A stretch of DNA of 64,000 nucleotides, taken from Amycolatopsis nigrescens CSC17Ta-90. Its GTDB lineage: Bacteria; Actinomycetota; Actinomycetes; Mycobacteriales; Pseudonocardiaceae. Each line of letters starts with the position of its first letter. The first letter of the stretch is position 1. The stretch lies in the NCBI RefSeq assembly GCF_000384315.1, contig NZ_ARVW01000001.1, positions 1,125,746 through 1,189,745 of the forward strand, in the 5' to 3' direction. Of the stretch, positions 46,760-55,716 are shown piece by piece. The notes under the pieces are model-generated. The model saw only the letters and a list, made by a program, of their open reading frames with translations. It was not told the origin of the DNA and did not search any database. The translations under genes were made by a program, and so were the position numbers.

Positions 46760-47914
46760 ATGACCGGACAGATCCCCGTAGTGGACGAGCCGGACTCTTC
46801 GGCGCACATCCTGCGGCTGGTGTCCTCGGGAGCGGCCGCTTCGCGGTCCGACCTGGCCCGGATCCTCGGCGTCGCCCGTTCCACGGTCTCGCTGCGGGTC
46901 CAGGAGCTGATCGACGCCGGGCTGCTGTCCGAGACCGGGGAAGGCCCGTCTCGCGGCGGGCGCCGGCCCCGGCTGCTGCGGCCCAGCAGCGACGGCGGCT
47001 TCGTGCTCGCAGCCGATCTCGGGGTCTGCCACGTCCGCCTCGGTGCGGTAGACCTCGGCCGCACGTTGGTGCGCGCGGAGGACTTCGAGCTCGACGTGAC
47101 CGCGGGGCCGGAGGCCGTGCTGGACGAACTGCTGGCGCTCTCGCTGAAGTTCATCCGCCAGGACGCCCTGCTCGACCGCCGGCTGCTCGGCCTCGGCGTC
47201 GGGCTGCCGGGGCCGGTGAACTTCACCGACGGCACCGTGGTCGGCGCCTCGCGGATGCCGGGCTGGCACGGTTTCGGGGTACGCGACCGGCTCGCCGACC
47301 GGCTGGAGGTGCCGGTGCTGGTGGACAACGACGCGAACCTGGTGGCGCTTGGCGAGTACCACACCCGCGGCCGGACCGGCGAGAACCTGATGGTGGTCAA
47401 GGCGGGCAACGGGATCGGCTGCGGCATGATCTCCGCCGGGCGGGTGCACCGGGGCGCCAGCGGGGTCGCCGGGGACGTCACCCACGTGCGCGTACCCGCC
47501 GCCGGGGACCTGCCCTGCAGCTGTGGCAACACCGGCTGCCTGGAGACCATCGCCAGCGGGGGCGCCGTGCTCTCCACCGTGGCCGGCAAGGGCATCGAGA
47601 TCAGCACCACCGCCGAACTCGCCGGCCTGGCCGCCAACTTCGACCCGGTGGTCACCTCGGTGGTCCGGTTCGCCGGGCGGCAACTCGGCGAGGTGCTGTC
47701 CACAATGGTCAACTTCTTCGACCCGCACGCGCTGCTGCTCGCCGGCCGGATGGCCACCATCGAACCCTATGTCGCGGCGGTGCGCGGTGCGCTGTACGAG
47801 CGCTGCCTGCCGGTGGCGACCCAGAACCTGGAAATCGGGCTGGCCGGGGCCGGGGCCGACGCCGGGGTGCTCGGCGCCGGAATCCTGGTCCTCGACAACG
47901 CACTCACCGGCTGA
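46760..47914 (+). CDS. ROK-family transcriptional regulator/sugar kinase-like protein
   Basis: A 384-residue protein. The N-terminal winged helix (about 15-75) has ARSDLARILGVARSTVSLRVQELIDAGLL. The ROK part follows, with LGVGLPGPVNF, DNDANLVALGE, KAGNGIGCGMI, and the zinc site with Cys residues in DLPCSCGNTGCLE. It likely represses its own operon until a sugar-type or peptide-sugar ligand binds. The ATG at 46760 has AGGTGAG about 8 bases upstream; a GTG 12 bases earlier is less likely. The MlrC-type peptidase gene follows after 46 bp. Confidence 0.88.
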   Translation: MTGQIPVVDEPDSSAHILRLVSSGAAASRSDLARILGVARSTVSLRVQELIDAGLLSETGEGPSRGGRRPRLLRPSSDGGFVLAADLGVCHVRLGAVDLGRTLVRAEDFELDVTAGPEAVLDELLALSLKFIRQDALLDRRLLGLGVGLPGPVNFTDGTVVGASRMPGWHGFGVRDRLADRLEVPVLVDNDANLVALGEYHTRGRTGENLMVVKAGNGIGCGMISAGRVHRGASGVAGDVTHVRVPAAGDLPCSCGNTGCLETIASGGAVLSTVAGKGIEISTTAELAGLAANFDPVVTSVVRFAGRQLGEVLSTMVNFFDPHALLLAGRMATIEPYVAAVRGALYERCLPVATQNLEIGLAGAGADAGVLGAGILVLDNALTG

Positions 47915-47960
47915 CGTCCACTCCGGACTCAACCCGGACGGAAACCCGGAAAGGCAGGTC

Positions 47961-49415
47961 ATGGCAACCCCGCTCCGCATCGGCATCGCAGGAATCGCCA
48001 TCGAAAGCAGCACCTTCTCGCCGCACCGCACCGGCCTGGACGCCTTCCAGGTGACCCGCGGCGACGAGCTGCTGGACCGCTACGAGTGGACCAGACCTGG
48101 CTCCGGCCTCGACGCGGAGTGGGTTCCGCTGCTGCACGCGGTTTCGCTCCCCGGCGGCGCGGTGGAGACCGAGGTGTACCGGCGGCTGAAGGCGGAGATC
48201 CTGGCGCGGATCGCCGACACCGCACCGCTGGACGGGCTGCTGCTGGACATCCACGGCGCGATGAGCGTGGCCGGGATGACCGACGCGGAGGCCGACCTGG
48301 TGGCCGACCTCCGGGCAGCGGTCGGCCGGGACGTGCTCATCTCGGCGTCGATGGACTTGCACGGCAACGTCTCACGCGAGTTCGCCACCGCGCTCGACCT
48401 GATCACCTGCTACCGGACGGCCCCGCACGAGGACACCTGGCAGACCAGGGAACGCGCGGCCAGGAACCTGGTGACGCGGCTGCGCGAGGGCGGCAAACCG
48501 GCGAAGGCCTGGATCCAGGTCCCGGTGCTCCTGCCCGGCGAGAAAACCAGTACCCGGCTTGAGCCGGCGAAGAGCCTGTACGCGCGGATTCCGGAGATCG
48601 AGGCACTGCCCGGAATCCTGGACGCCGCGATCTGGGTCGGCTACGCCTGGGCGGACGAGCCCCGGTGCCAGGCTGCTGTGGTTGTCACCGGCGACGACCG
48701 GGAACTCGTCCGCGCCAAGGCGCGTGAGCTGGCCGAAGGGTACTGGCGGGCGCGCGCCGAGTTTTCGTTCGTGGCGCCGACCGGCTCCCTGGCCGAATGC
48801 GTGGCGAAGGGACTGGCCAGCACCCGGCGGCCGTTCCTGATCAGCGACTCCGGTGACAACCCGACCGCGGGCGGTGCCGGCGACGTGTCCTGGACGCTGC
48901 GTGAGCTGCTCTCCGACCCGTCGATCACCGAGGCCGGCGCGACCGTGATCCACGCGAGCATCGTCGATCCGGACAGCGTCGCCGTCGCCGCGAAGGCGGG
49001 CGTCGGCGCCGAAGTGAGCCTGTGGGTGGGCGGCAAGATCGACGGCGGCCCGTCCCGCCCGGTCGGGCTCACCGCCGACGTGCACGGGGTGCACCAGGAC
49101 CCGGTCGGCGGCACCGTCGTGGTGCTCCGGGCCGGCGGGGTCTACTCGATCATCACCGAGCGCCGCAAGCCCTTCCACCACGTGCGCGACTTCACCGACC
49201 TCGGCCTCGAACCGGCCGAAGTGGACCTGACCGTGGTCAAGATCGGTTACCTGGAGCCGGAACTGTACGAGCTGGCGGCCGACTGGCTGCTGGCGCTGAC
49301 CCCCGGCGGGGTGGACCAGGACCTGGCCAGGCTCGGCCATCACCGGATCCGGCGGCCGATGTTCCCCTTCGACCGGTTCGACGCCGAGCCCGGCCTCGAA
49401 CCGGAAATGCTGTAG
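47961..49415 (+). CDS. M81-family metallopeptidase (MlrC/microcystinase C-like)
   Basis: A 484-residue zinc enzyme. The MlrC motifs are visible: GIAIESSTFSPHRT at the N-terminus, LLLDIHGAM, the metal-binding SMDLHGNVS, and YRTAPHEDTWQT. SDSGDNPTAGGAGD and the C-terminal GVDQDL region complete the family. MlrC cleaves linear peptides made from cyclic toxins; actinobacterial relatives probably hydrolyse small unusual peptides or amides. The ATG follows GGAAAGGCAGG. It forms an operon with the ROK regulator and is followed by a 17-bp hairpin. Confidence 0.88.
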   Translation: MATPLRIGIAGIAIESSTFSPHRTGLDAFQVTRGDELLDRYEWTRPGSGLDAEWVPLLHAVSLPGGAVETEVYRRLKAEILARIADTAPLDGLLLDIHGAMSVAGMTDAEADLVADLRAAVGRDVLISASMDLHGNVSREFATALDLITCYRTAPHEDTWQTRERAARNLVTRLREGGKPAKAWIQVPVLLPGEKTSTRLEPAKSLYARIPEIEALPGILDAAIWVGYAWADEPRCQAAVVVTGDDRELVRAKARELAEGYWRARAEFSFVAPTGSLAECVAKGLASTRRPFLISDSGDNPTAGGAGDVSWTLRELLSDPSITEAGATVIHASIVDPDSVAVAAKAGVGAEVSLWVGGKIDGGPSRPVGLTADVHGVHQDPVGGTVVVLRAGGVYSIITERRKPFHHVRDFTDLGLEPAEVDLTVVKIGYLEPELYELAADWLLALTPGGVDQDLARLGHHRIRRPMFPFDRFDAEPGLEPEML

Positions 49416-49419
49416 ACGC

Positions 49420-49458
49420 AATCCGGCGCCGACGGAAGTTCTCCGTCGGCGCCGGATT
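49420..49458. terminator. Perfect 17-bp hairpin between convergent genes
   Basis: The left arm 49420-49436 and right arm 49442-49458 are exact reverse complements around a 5-base loop. It lies between the stops of the MlrC-type and CsbD-type genes and probably terminates both. Confidence 0.8.
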
Positions 49459-49467
49459 TGCGGTCGC

Positions 49468-49707
49468 CTAGCCTTGCTCGCGCCGCTCACGTGCCTCGTT
49501 CGCCGCGGCCTCGGTGCGCGCCCTCTCGGCCGCCGCCTCCTTGTCCGCGACTTCACGCTGCGCTTCGGCCTTGTCCTGCTGGGCCTGACCTTCGCGTTGC
49601 AGTGAGTCGTTGCCGCCGAGCACGCCGCCGGCTTCCTTCAGCTTGCCCTTGACGTCCTCGACGACACCCTTCACGCCTTCAGCGGGACCACTGGTGTTGT
49701 CTGCCAC
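49468..49707 (-). CDS. CsbD-family stress protein
   Basis: A 79-residue, highly charged protein. The CsbD core is at the N-terminus (GVKGVVEDVKGKLKEAGGVLGG), and the rest is an Ala/Glu/Arg-rich helix. CsbD proteins accumulate under general stress; their mechanism is unknown. The GTG start at 49707 gives MADNTSGPAEG. It is followed on the same strand upstream by Lsr2. Confidence 0.8.
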   Translation of the reverse strand: MADNTSGPAEGVKGVVEDVKGKLKEAGGVLGGNDSLQREGQAQQDKAEAQREVADKEAAAERARTEAAANEARERREQG

Positions 49708-49788
49708 TGAGCACCTCCGTACGAGTTGCCTGCGCGAACGGGCTACCCGTGGACTGGTGCGGACAAACCAAGCCCCGCGAGAAGGGTG

Positions 49789-50130
49789 CTACTTCTTGCC
49801 GTTGTAGGCCTCGACGACCTCGCTGGGGATCCGCCCCCGGTCCGAGATGTCGAACCCGTTGTCGCGGGCCCAGGCGCGGATCACCTGGTTCTGCTCGCGG
49901 TCGGCCGAGGCAGGACGACCGGTGCCGCCCGCCCTGCCACCGGTGCGCTTGCGGCCACCGGAACGCCGAGCGTGCTCGACGTACTGCGCGAGGGCGTCAC
50001 GGAGCTCGCCCGCGTTGTCCTCGGAGAGGTCGATCTGATAGGTGACCCCGTCCAGAGCGAACTCGACGGTTTCGTCGGCCTCGGAGCCGTCGATGTCATC
50101 GACCAGAGAAACCAGAACTTGCTGCGCCAT
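49789..50130 (-). CDS. lsr2: Lsr2-type nucleoid-associated protein
   Basis: A 113-residue DNA-bridging protein. The N-terminal oligomerisation domain has VSLVDDIDGSEADETVEFALDGVTYQIDLS, and the C-terminal DNA-binding domain ends IRAWARDNGFDISDRGRIPSEVVEAY. The RGR motif reads the minor groove of A/T-rich DNA. Lsr2 silences horizontally acquired, A/T-rich genes in actinobacteria. The ATG at 50130 is preferred because MAQQVLVSL is the family start; an extra ATG three codons earlier is possible. Confidence 0.95.
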   Translation of the reverse strand: MAQQVLVSLVDDIDGSEADETVEFALDGVTYQIDLSEDNAGELRDALAQYVEHARRSGGRKRTGGRAGGTGRPASADREQNQVIRAWARDNGFDISDRGRIPSEVVEAYNGKK

Positions 50131-50461
50131 GCTTTCCACCGTTTCGTCACGTACCGAAGAAGTGACGGTCAGGAATCCTCTCGCCCATGCATGGCGGAAG
50201 ACTCACCCCCGCGGATACCGTGAGCACCCGCTACGACCGACATCTCACAGAATGCCATACATCCCGTTTTCTTCGCTACGCGACGCACCGTCGAGTTCGC
50301 GGATCAATCGGCGTCCGAATGGCGGTTCACCCGAAATGGGAAGCGCATGTCGCCCGAATTTCCGGCATTTCCGCAGTACACGATGGTATGGCGGGGGCGA
50401 ACCGGGCCCGCCGCGGCCACCGGTTGACGTGTCCGAGGCCACCCGCTGGTCAGCGTGTGCG
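50131..50461. other. 331-bp region upstream of lsr2 without a supported gene
   Basis: The region holds the lsr2 promoter and the 3' side of the alpha/beta hydrolase gene. Composition is more A/T-rich near 50225-50290. I see no gene, hairpin or clear operator. Confidence 0.4.
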
Positions 50462-51304
50462 TCACCGGCCGGGCCGGTGCGCGCCGACCGTCTCCAGAAA
50501 GCGGGCCGTCACGATGTTGAATGCACTCTCCCGCTCCAGGTTCGGCAGGTGCCCGGCGCCCTCGATCACCGCCAGCTCGGCACCCGGGATCCGTTCGGAC
50601 ATGAACTCGGCATCCGCGACCGGGGTGAATTCGTCCTCCCGGCCGACCACGACAAGGGCCGGGACCGCGATGGCGGAAAGCAGCGCGCTGTAGTCGGGCC
50701 GCTCGGCCCTGCCACGCAATGCCGCGGCTGCGCCTTCAGCCGGGGCGCCCGCCATCATGTCCCATACCTGTGCGGCGACCGCCGGCAGTGTCCGAATGTT
50801 GTCCGGAGCCACCATTTTGGGCAGTATCTCATTCGCATAACCGGTCATGCCCTCGCGGACCAGCCGATCGGCCAGGTCGTAGCGGGCCTGCCGGCCGGGG
50901 CCGGTCTCCGCCTGCGCGAAGGTGTCCGCGAGCAGCAGGCCGCGGACCCTGTCCGGGAACAGCCGGTAGAACTCCAGCACGATCTGGCCGCCCATGGAGA
51001 GGCCGCCGAGCACGATGTCCGCCACCCCGAGCAGGTCGAGCAGGGCGGCCAGGTCCTCGGCGAACGTGCTGAGGCTGGTTTTCCCCGGCACCACCGTGCT
51101 TTCCCCGTACCCGCGCAGGTCCGCCGCGAGCACCCGCCTGCCGGTCCGGCCGAACCGCTGGACCTGCGGGCGCCACATCGACCGGTCGAACGGATGGCCG
51201 TGCACCAGCACCAGCGGCGGCTCAACATCGCTACCGGCGCCGACGGCACTGCCGCCCAGGTCGTCGTATCCGACGGTGATCCCGTTGACCGAAGCCTTGC
51301 TCAC
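50462..51304 (-). CDS. Alpha/beta-fold hydrolase
   Basis: A 280-residue serine hydrolase. The nucleophile elbow is GLSMGG, the oxyanion strand LVHGHPFDRSMW, the acid probably in GREDEFTPV, and the His in EGAGHLPNLE. The closest relatives are esterase/haloperoxidase-like or 3-oxoadipate enol-lactonase-like enzymes; the substrate is unknown. The GTG at 51304 has a GGAAGGAAC site. It is divergent from a MocR regulator, and direct repeats in the shared promoter suggest joint control. Confidence 0.85.
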   Translation of the reverse strand: MSKASVNGITVGYDDLGGSAVGAGSDVEPPLVLVHGHPFDRSMWRPQVQRFGRTGRRVLAADLRGYGESTVVPGKTSLSTFAEDLAALLDLLGVADIVLGGLSMGGQIVLEFYRLFPDRVRGLLLADTFAQAETGPGRQARYDLADRLVREGMTGYANEILPKMVAPDNIRTLPAVAAQVWDMMAGAPAEGAAAALRGRAERPDYSALLSAIAVPALVVVGREDEFTPVADAEFMSERIPGAELAVIEGAGHLPNLERESAFNIVTARFLETVGAHRPGR

Positions 51305-51357
51305 GTCTGTTCCTTCCCGACACCGCCTTGACGTCTCGAGGCTATGCCGGGCAATAT

Positions 51358-51393
51358 CTCGGTGCAATAAGGACAATGTACTCGGAGCAATAA
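51358..51393. promoter_or_regulatory. Direct-repeat operator for the MocR-type regulator
   Basis: Two near-identical 13-base repeats, CTCGGTGCAATAA (51358-51370) and CTCGGAGCAATAA (51381-51393), are spaced 23 bp apart, about two helical turns. A weaker GGCAATA lies before the first. Direct repeats with this spacing are typical of MocR/PdxR-type regulators. The second copy ends at the first base of the regulator's start codon, which would allow autorepression. Confidence 0.65.
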
Positions 51394-52730
51394 TGGACGA
51401 CTACCGGCTGATCGCGGACGCCATCGCGCGCGACATCGCGGCCGGGCGGCTGCGACCCGGCGACCGGCTGCCCCCGCAGCGCCGGTTCGCCAGGCAGCGC
51501 GGCATCGCCGGCTCCACCGCGGCCAGGGTCTACGGCGAGCTGAACCGGCGCGGGCTGGTGGCGGGCGAGGTCGGCCGGGGCACTTTCGTGCGCACCGGCA
51601 GACCACCGGTGGAGACCGCGCTCAGCGAACCGGCCGCGGCCAGGGTCGACCTGGAGCTCATCCTCCCGGTGCTGCCGGAGCAGCCGGCCCTGCAGGCGCA
51701 GAGCCTGGCGCCGCTGCTGACCGCCGGCCCGATGTCCACCGTGCTCAGCCCGGTCGGGGTGGCCGGCACCGGCGCCGCCCGCGAAGCCGGTGCGGCGATG
51801 CTCTCCAGGGCGGGCTGGCGGCCGAGCCCGGCGCGGCTGCTGTTCGCCGGCAACGGCCGGCAGGCGATCGCCGCCGCGGTGGCCGCGCTGGTCCCGGTCG
51901 GCGAACGGCTCGGGGTGGACACGCTCACCTATCCGCTGGTGAAAGCCATCGCGGCCAGGCTCGGCATCGCGCTGGTGCCGCTGGAGTCGGACGAGTACGG
52001 CCTGAGCCCGAGTGCACTGAGGTCCGCACATCGGCTCGGTGCATTACGAGCCGTCTATCTCCAGCCGACCCTGCACAATCCGCTGGGCGTCACGATGGCT
52101 CCGCAGCGGCGGGCCGAGCTGGCGGAAACGCTGGACGAGCTGGGCCTGCCCGCGATCGAGGACAACGTGCACGCCTTCCTCCGCGACGACCTGCCACCGC
52201 TGGCCGCCTTGCTGCCGGAGCGGGTGATCGTGGTGGACAGCCTGTCCAAGCGGCTTTCCCCGGGCCTGACCCTCGGTTTCCTGGTCGTCCCGGAAGCCGT
52301 CGGTGCCCAGGTGGCGAGCGCGCTCCGGTCCGGCACCTGGACCCCCGGCCATTTCGCGCTGGAGGCGGCCACCCGCTGGATCACCGACGGCACGGTCACC
52401 GCGATCGAGCGGGGCAAACGACGGGACGCGGTGAGCCGCCGGAAACTCGCCGGCGAACGGCTCGCCGGTTTCCGGCTGCACGGCGACGCCCACGCCTACC
52501 ACCTCTGGTGGGAGCTGCCCGAACCGTGGCGCGCGGAGACCTTCGTCGCGGCCGCGGCCAGGCACGGCATCGCGCTCAGCCCCGCCGCCGCCTTCGCCGC
52601 CGGGTCAGGGCACGCGCCGAACGCGGTGCGGGTGGCGCTGGCCAGTCCCCCGCCGGACGTACTGGTCACGGCGCTGGACCTGCTCGCCGCCCTGGCCCGC
52701 GCCACCCCCGAAGACACCACCGCCGAGTAA
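51393..52730 (+). CDS. MocR-family regulator (GntR helix-turn-helix plus aminotransferase-like domain)
   Basis: A 445-residue regulator. The winged helix is at about 5-70 (LRPGDRLPPQRRFARQRGIAGSTAARVYGELNRRGLV). A fold-type I aminotransferase domain follows, with YLQPTLHNPLGVTM, the Asp of IEDNVHAFL, and the PLP Lys in VDSLSKRLSPGL. PLP-dependent regulators of this type sense amines or amino acids. It is divergent from an alpha/beta hydrolase, with a direct-repeat operator between them. Two copies of a dispersed palindrome follow its stop. Confidence 0.9.
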   Translation: MDDYRLIADAIARDIAAGRLRPGDRLPPQRRFARQRGIAGSTAARVYGELNRRGLVAGEVGRGTFVRTGRPPVETALSEPAAARVDLELILPVLPEQPALQAQSLAPLLTAGPMSTVLSPVGVAGTGAAREAGAAMLSRAGWRPSPARLLFAGNGRQAIAAAVAALVPVGERLGVDTLTYPLVKAIAARLGIALVPLESDEYGLSPSALRSAHRLGALRAVYLQPTLHNPLGVTMAPQRRAELAETLDELGLPAIEDNVHAFLRDDLPPLAALLPERVIVVDSLSKRLSPGLTLGFLVVPEAVGAQVASALRSGTWTPGHFALEAATRWITDGTVTAIERGKRRDAVSRRKLAGERLAGFRLHGDAHAYHLWWELPEPWRAETFVAAAARHGIALSPAAAFAAGSGHAPNAVRVALASPPPDVLVTALDLLAALARATPEDTTAE

Positions 52731-52739
52731 CCCGCGAAA

Positions 52740-52763
52740 GGGCAAATAGCCGGCTATTTGCCC
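52740..52763. repeat. Perfect 24-base palindrome related to the 33-bp repeat
   Basis: The 24 bases read the same on both strands and share the GCCGGCTATTTGCC half with the 33-bp repeats at 41059 and 52771. It starts 9 bp after the MocR stop and is followed after 7 bp by a full repeat copy. Confidence 0.75.
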
Positions 52764-52770
52764 CAGCGCG

Positions 52771-52803
52771 CCAGGGCGAAAAGCCGGCTATTTGCCGGTG
52801 GGG
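52771..52803. repeat. 33-bp dispersed palindromic repeat, copy C
   Basis: Identical over 33 bases to 41059-41091. It ends directly before the stop codon of the converging FAD/Fe-S dehydrogenase gene. With the palindrome at 52740 it forms a compact block between two convergent genes, consistent with a REP-like element used as a bidirectional terminator. Confidence 0.75.
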
Positions 52804-55716
52804 TCACTCGTGGAGGGCGGCGAGGACGAGTTCGACGGGGTGCCAGGCGGTGCGCTCGGTGCCCTGCGCGATCTGCTGGCGGCAGGAAACCCCGGTGGCG
52901 GCCAGGATCGTGCCCCGCGGCTCGGCCTCGATCGCGGGGAAGAGCCGGTCCGCACCGACGTTCATGGAAATTTCGTAGTGCTCCGCCTCGAACCCGAACG
53001 AACCGGCCATCCCGCAGCAGCCTGCGTCCAGCTCCACCACCTCCGCACCGGGAATTCGCTTCAGCAGGGCCATCGTGGCCGCGGTACCGACCTCCGCTTT
53101 CTGATGGCAGTGCCCGTGGAACAGGATCCGCTGACCGGCCGGCCAGCCCGTCCCGGCCAGCCGCAGGGTCCCGTCGTCGATGGCCTCGGTGAGCAGCTCC
53201 TCGATCTGGCGCACCCGCCCGGAGACGTCCAGCACCCTGGGGTCGCCGGGCAGCATCGAGCGGATCTCGTCCTTGAGGGTCATCACGCAGGACGGTTCGC
53301 AGCCCACGATCGGCGAGCCGGGCTCGGCATCCGCGGTCAGCGCGTCGACCAGCCGCCCCGCCTTGCGTTTCGCGTCGTCCACCAGTCCTTTCGACAGGCT
53401 GGAACGGCCGCAGCAGCCCTCCGCGCCGAGCCGCACCTGCCAGCCGGCCCGTTCCAGCAGCCGCACCGCGGCCTTGCCGATCCTCGGTTCGGTGTAGGTG
53501 GTGAACGAGTCGGCCAGGAAGGTGACCGTTCCCCGTGACGCCACATAATTCGGAGTCGACCGGCGTCGGCGGAACCAGCGGATCAGGTGCCCGCGCTGGA
53601 ACTTCGGCAGCGGCCTGGCCGCGGTGATGCCGAGGAAGCGTTCCATCAGCCGTCGCAGCGGCGGGATCCGGCCGGGCAGGTTGGACAGCGGCGCGGTGGC
53701 CGAACCGAGCCGGTTGAGCCAGCGGATGCCGCCGAACACCCTGGACCGCAACGGAACGCCGTGCAGGTCGTGGTGGTGTGCAAGGGTCTCGCTCTTCAGC
53801 GTCGCCATGTCGACACCCAGCGGGCATTCGCTCTTGCACGCCTTGCACATCAGGCACAGGTCGAGGATCTCGTGCAGCCGCTCGTCGCCGAGCGCGGCCT
53901 TCGGGTCCGGTTCGGACAGTGCCTTCACCAGCGCGTTCGCCCGGCCGCGGGTCGAGTCCTCCTCCTGCCGGGTGGCCATGTACGACGGGCACATCGCGCC
54001 GGTGTCGCTCTTGCGGCACAGGCCGATGTTCATGCACCGGTCCGCGGCGCCCCGCATGCCGCCGACCACCTCGAAGGACAGCTTGGTGCGGATCGGGGAC
54101 GGCTCGGGCAGCGCCGGGTCGCGCAGGTGGTCGGTCATCGACGGCGCGTCCACGATCTTGCCCGGGTTCATCCGGTTCCGCGGGTCGAAGACCCCCTTGA
54201 CCGCACGCATCGCCTGGTACAGCTCGTCGCCGAAGATCTCGCGGTTGAACTCGCTGCGGGCCAGGCCGTCGCCGTGCTCGCTGGAGTTGACCCCGCCGTA
54301 CTCGGCGACCAGGTCCTTGACCTCTTCGGCCACCCGCCGCATCTTCGCCACCTGGCCGGGCACGGTGAGGTCCACGAACGGCCGGACGTGCAGGCAGCCC
54401 ACCGAGCAGTGGCCGTAGAACCCGGCCTCCAGCTCGTGCCGGTCCAGCACCTCCTTGAACCTGGCGGTGTACTCGGACAGGTGCACCGGATCCACCGCGG
54501 TGTCCTCGACGAAGGCCAGCGGGCGGCGGGCGCCGACGCTGGCCGCCATCAGCAGCCCCAGGCTGGACTTGCGCACCTTCATCAATGCGCCCTGCTGCGC
54601 GGGGGTCACCGCGCGCAGGGTGTGGTAGCCGTGCCGGTTCTTGCGCCACAGCGCGGTGAGCCGGTCCAGGCCGGCGAGCAGTTCGCGCTCGTCGTCCCCG
54701 GTGAAGGTGACGAACAGCAGCGCATCGGGGTCGCCCTCCAGGATGGTGCCGAGCGACGCGTACTCGATCTTCTTGCGGGACAGGTCGAGGATGGTCCGGT
54801 CCATCAGCTCGACCGCGGCCGGCTCGCAGGACAGTGCGTCGCCGGTGGCCGCGATGGCCGCGGCGGTGGAGTCGAAGTGCCCGACCGCGATCACCGTGCG
54901 ACTCGGTTTCGGCACCAGGCCCACCGTCGCGGAACCGGTCACGACCAGCGTGCCCTCCGCGCCGACCACGAACTTCGCCAGGTCGAAAGGCTCTGTTCCG
55001 GACAGCACCGCGGGCGCCAGCCGATCCAGCCGGTAGCCGCCGGCCCGGCGCCAGAACGCCGGGAACCCGGTCTCGATCGCGGCCCGGTTCTTTTCCACGA
55101 TCGTCGGCAGCTCGCGGTAGAGCGCGCCTTCCAAGGTGCGCGAGCCGGCGCGTCGGGCCCGCTCGGCGGCGTCGACCGGGCCGAACCGCGCGGTGGTGGC
55201 GTCGGCCAGTACCACGTCGAGTTCCTGGACGTGGTCGATCGTCATGCCGTAACGCACCGAGCCGCTGCCGGCCGAGTTGTTGCCGATCATGCCGCCGATG
55301 GTGGCGCGGTTGCTGGTGGAGGTGTCCGGGCCGAACATCAGGCCGTGCGCCGCGGCGGCCCGGTTGAGCTGGTCCTGCACCACTCCCGGCTGCACCACCG
55401 CGGTCCGCGACTCGGGGTCGAGCTCGATGATCCGGTTCAGGTGCCGGGAGAAGTCCAGCACCAGACCGGGTCCGATGGTCTGCCCGGCCAGGCTGGTGCC
55501 CGCACCCCTGGGCACCAGTGGCACGCCGTGCGCGGCGGCCGCGGAGACGGCGGCCGCGATGTCGTCGGTGTCGCGCGGGAAGACCACCCCGAGCGGCGTG
55601 ATCGAGTACATGCTGGCGTCACGGGAGAACAGGTGCCTGGTGTAGTCGTCGAACTTGACCTCGCCGCGGAAGTCCTTGCGCAGCAAGCTTTCCAGGTCCC
55701 TGGCGGCCGGGGTCAC
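52804..55716 (-). CDS. FAD-linked 2-hydroxyacid dehydrogenase with Fe-S and CCG domains
   Basis: A 970-residue enzyme. The N-terminal FAD-binding domain (about 35-240) has PRGAGTSLAGQTIGPGLVLD and IGGMIGNNSAGSGSVRYG. A FAD-oxidase C-terminal domain follows (to about 520, ending DPRNRMNPGKI). Then comes a 4Fe-4S region with CLMCKACKSECP, and two CCG domains (GCCGRSSLSKG, GCCGMAGSFGFE). The architecture is that of the YdiJ/GlcD-GlcF fusion group, which oxidises D-2-hydroxyacids such as glycolate, D-lactate or D-2-hydroxyglutarate and passes electrons on. Its GTG overlaps the aminotransferase stop (GTGA); glycolate to glyoxylate would fit that partner. Confidence 0.88.
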   Translation of the reverse strand: MTPAARDLESLLRKDFRGEVKFDDYTRHLFSRDASMYSITPLGVVFPRDTDDIAAAVSAAAAHGVPLVPRGAGTSLAGQTIGPGLVLDFSRHLNRIIELDPESRTAVVQPGVVQDQLNRAAAAHGLMFGPDTSTSNRATIGGMIGNNSAGSGSVRYGMTIDHVQELDVVLADATTARFGPVDAAERARRAGSRTLEGALYRELPTIVEKNRAAIETGFPAFWRRAGGYRLDRLAPAVLSGTEPFDLAKFVVGAEGTLVVTGSATVGLVPKPSRTVIAVGHFDSTAAAIAATGDALSCEPAAVELMDRTILDLSRKKIEYASLGTILEGDPDALLFVTFTGDDERELLAGLDRLTALWRKNRHGYHTLRAVTPAQQGALMKVRKSSLGLLMAASVGARRPLAFVEDTAVDPVHLSEYTARFKEVLDRHELEAGFYGHCSVGCLHVRPFVDLTVPGQVAKMRRVAEEVKDLVAEYGGVNSSEHGDGLARSEFNREIFGDELYQAMRAVKGVFDPRNRMNPGKIVDAPSMTDHLRDPALPEPSPIRTKLSFEVVGGMRGAADRCMNIGLCRKSDTGAMCPSYMATRQEEDSTRGRANALVKALSEPDPKAALGDERLHEILDLCLMCKACKSECPLGVDMATLKSETLAHHHDLHGVPLRSRVFGGIRWLNRLGSATAPLSNLPGRIPPLRRLMERFLGITAARPLPKFQRGHLIRWFRRRRSTPNYVASRGTVTFLADSFTTYTEPRIGKAAVRLLERAGWQVRLGAEGCCGRSSLSKGLVDDAKRKAGRLVDALTADAEPGSPIVGCEPSCVMTLKDEIRSMLPGDPRVLDVSGRVRQIEELLTEAIDDGTLRLAGTGWPAGQRILFHGHCHQKAEVGTAATMALLKRIPGAEVVELDAGCCGMAGSFGFEAEHYEISMNVGADRLFPAIEAEPRGTILAATGVSCRQQIAQGTERTAWHPVELVLAALHE

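Noticed and set aside
52754..54649. A 631-codon frame overlapping the FAD/Fe-S dehydrogenase on the same strand
   Set aside because: The real gene in the neighbouring frame has complete FAD, Fe-S and CCG motifs. This frame reads as low-complexity Arg/Gly/Ala.
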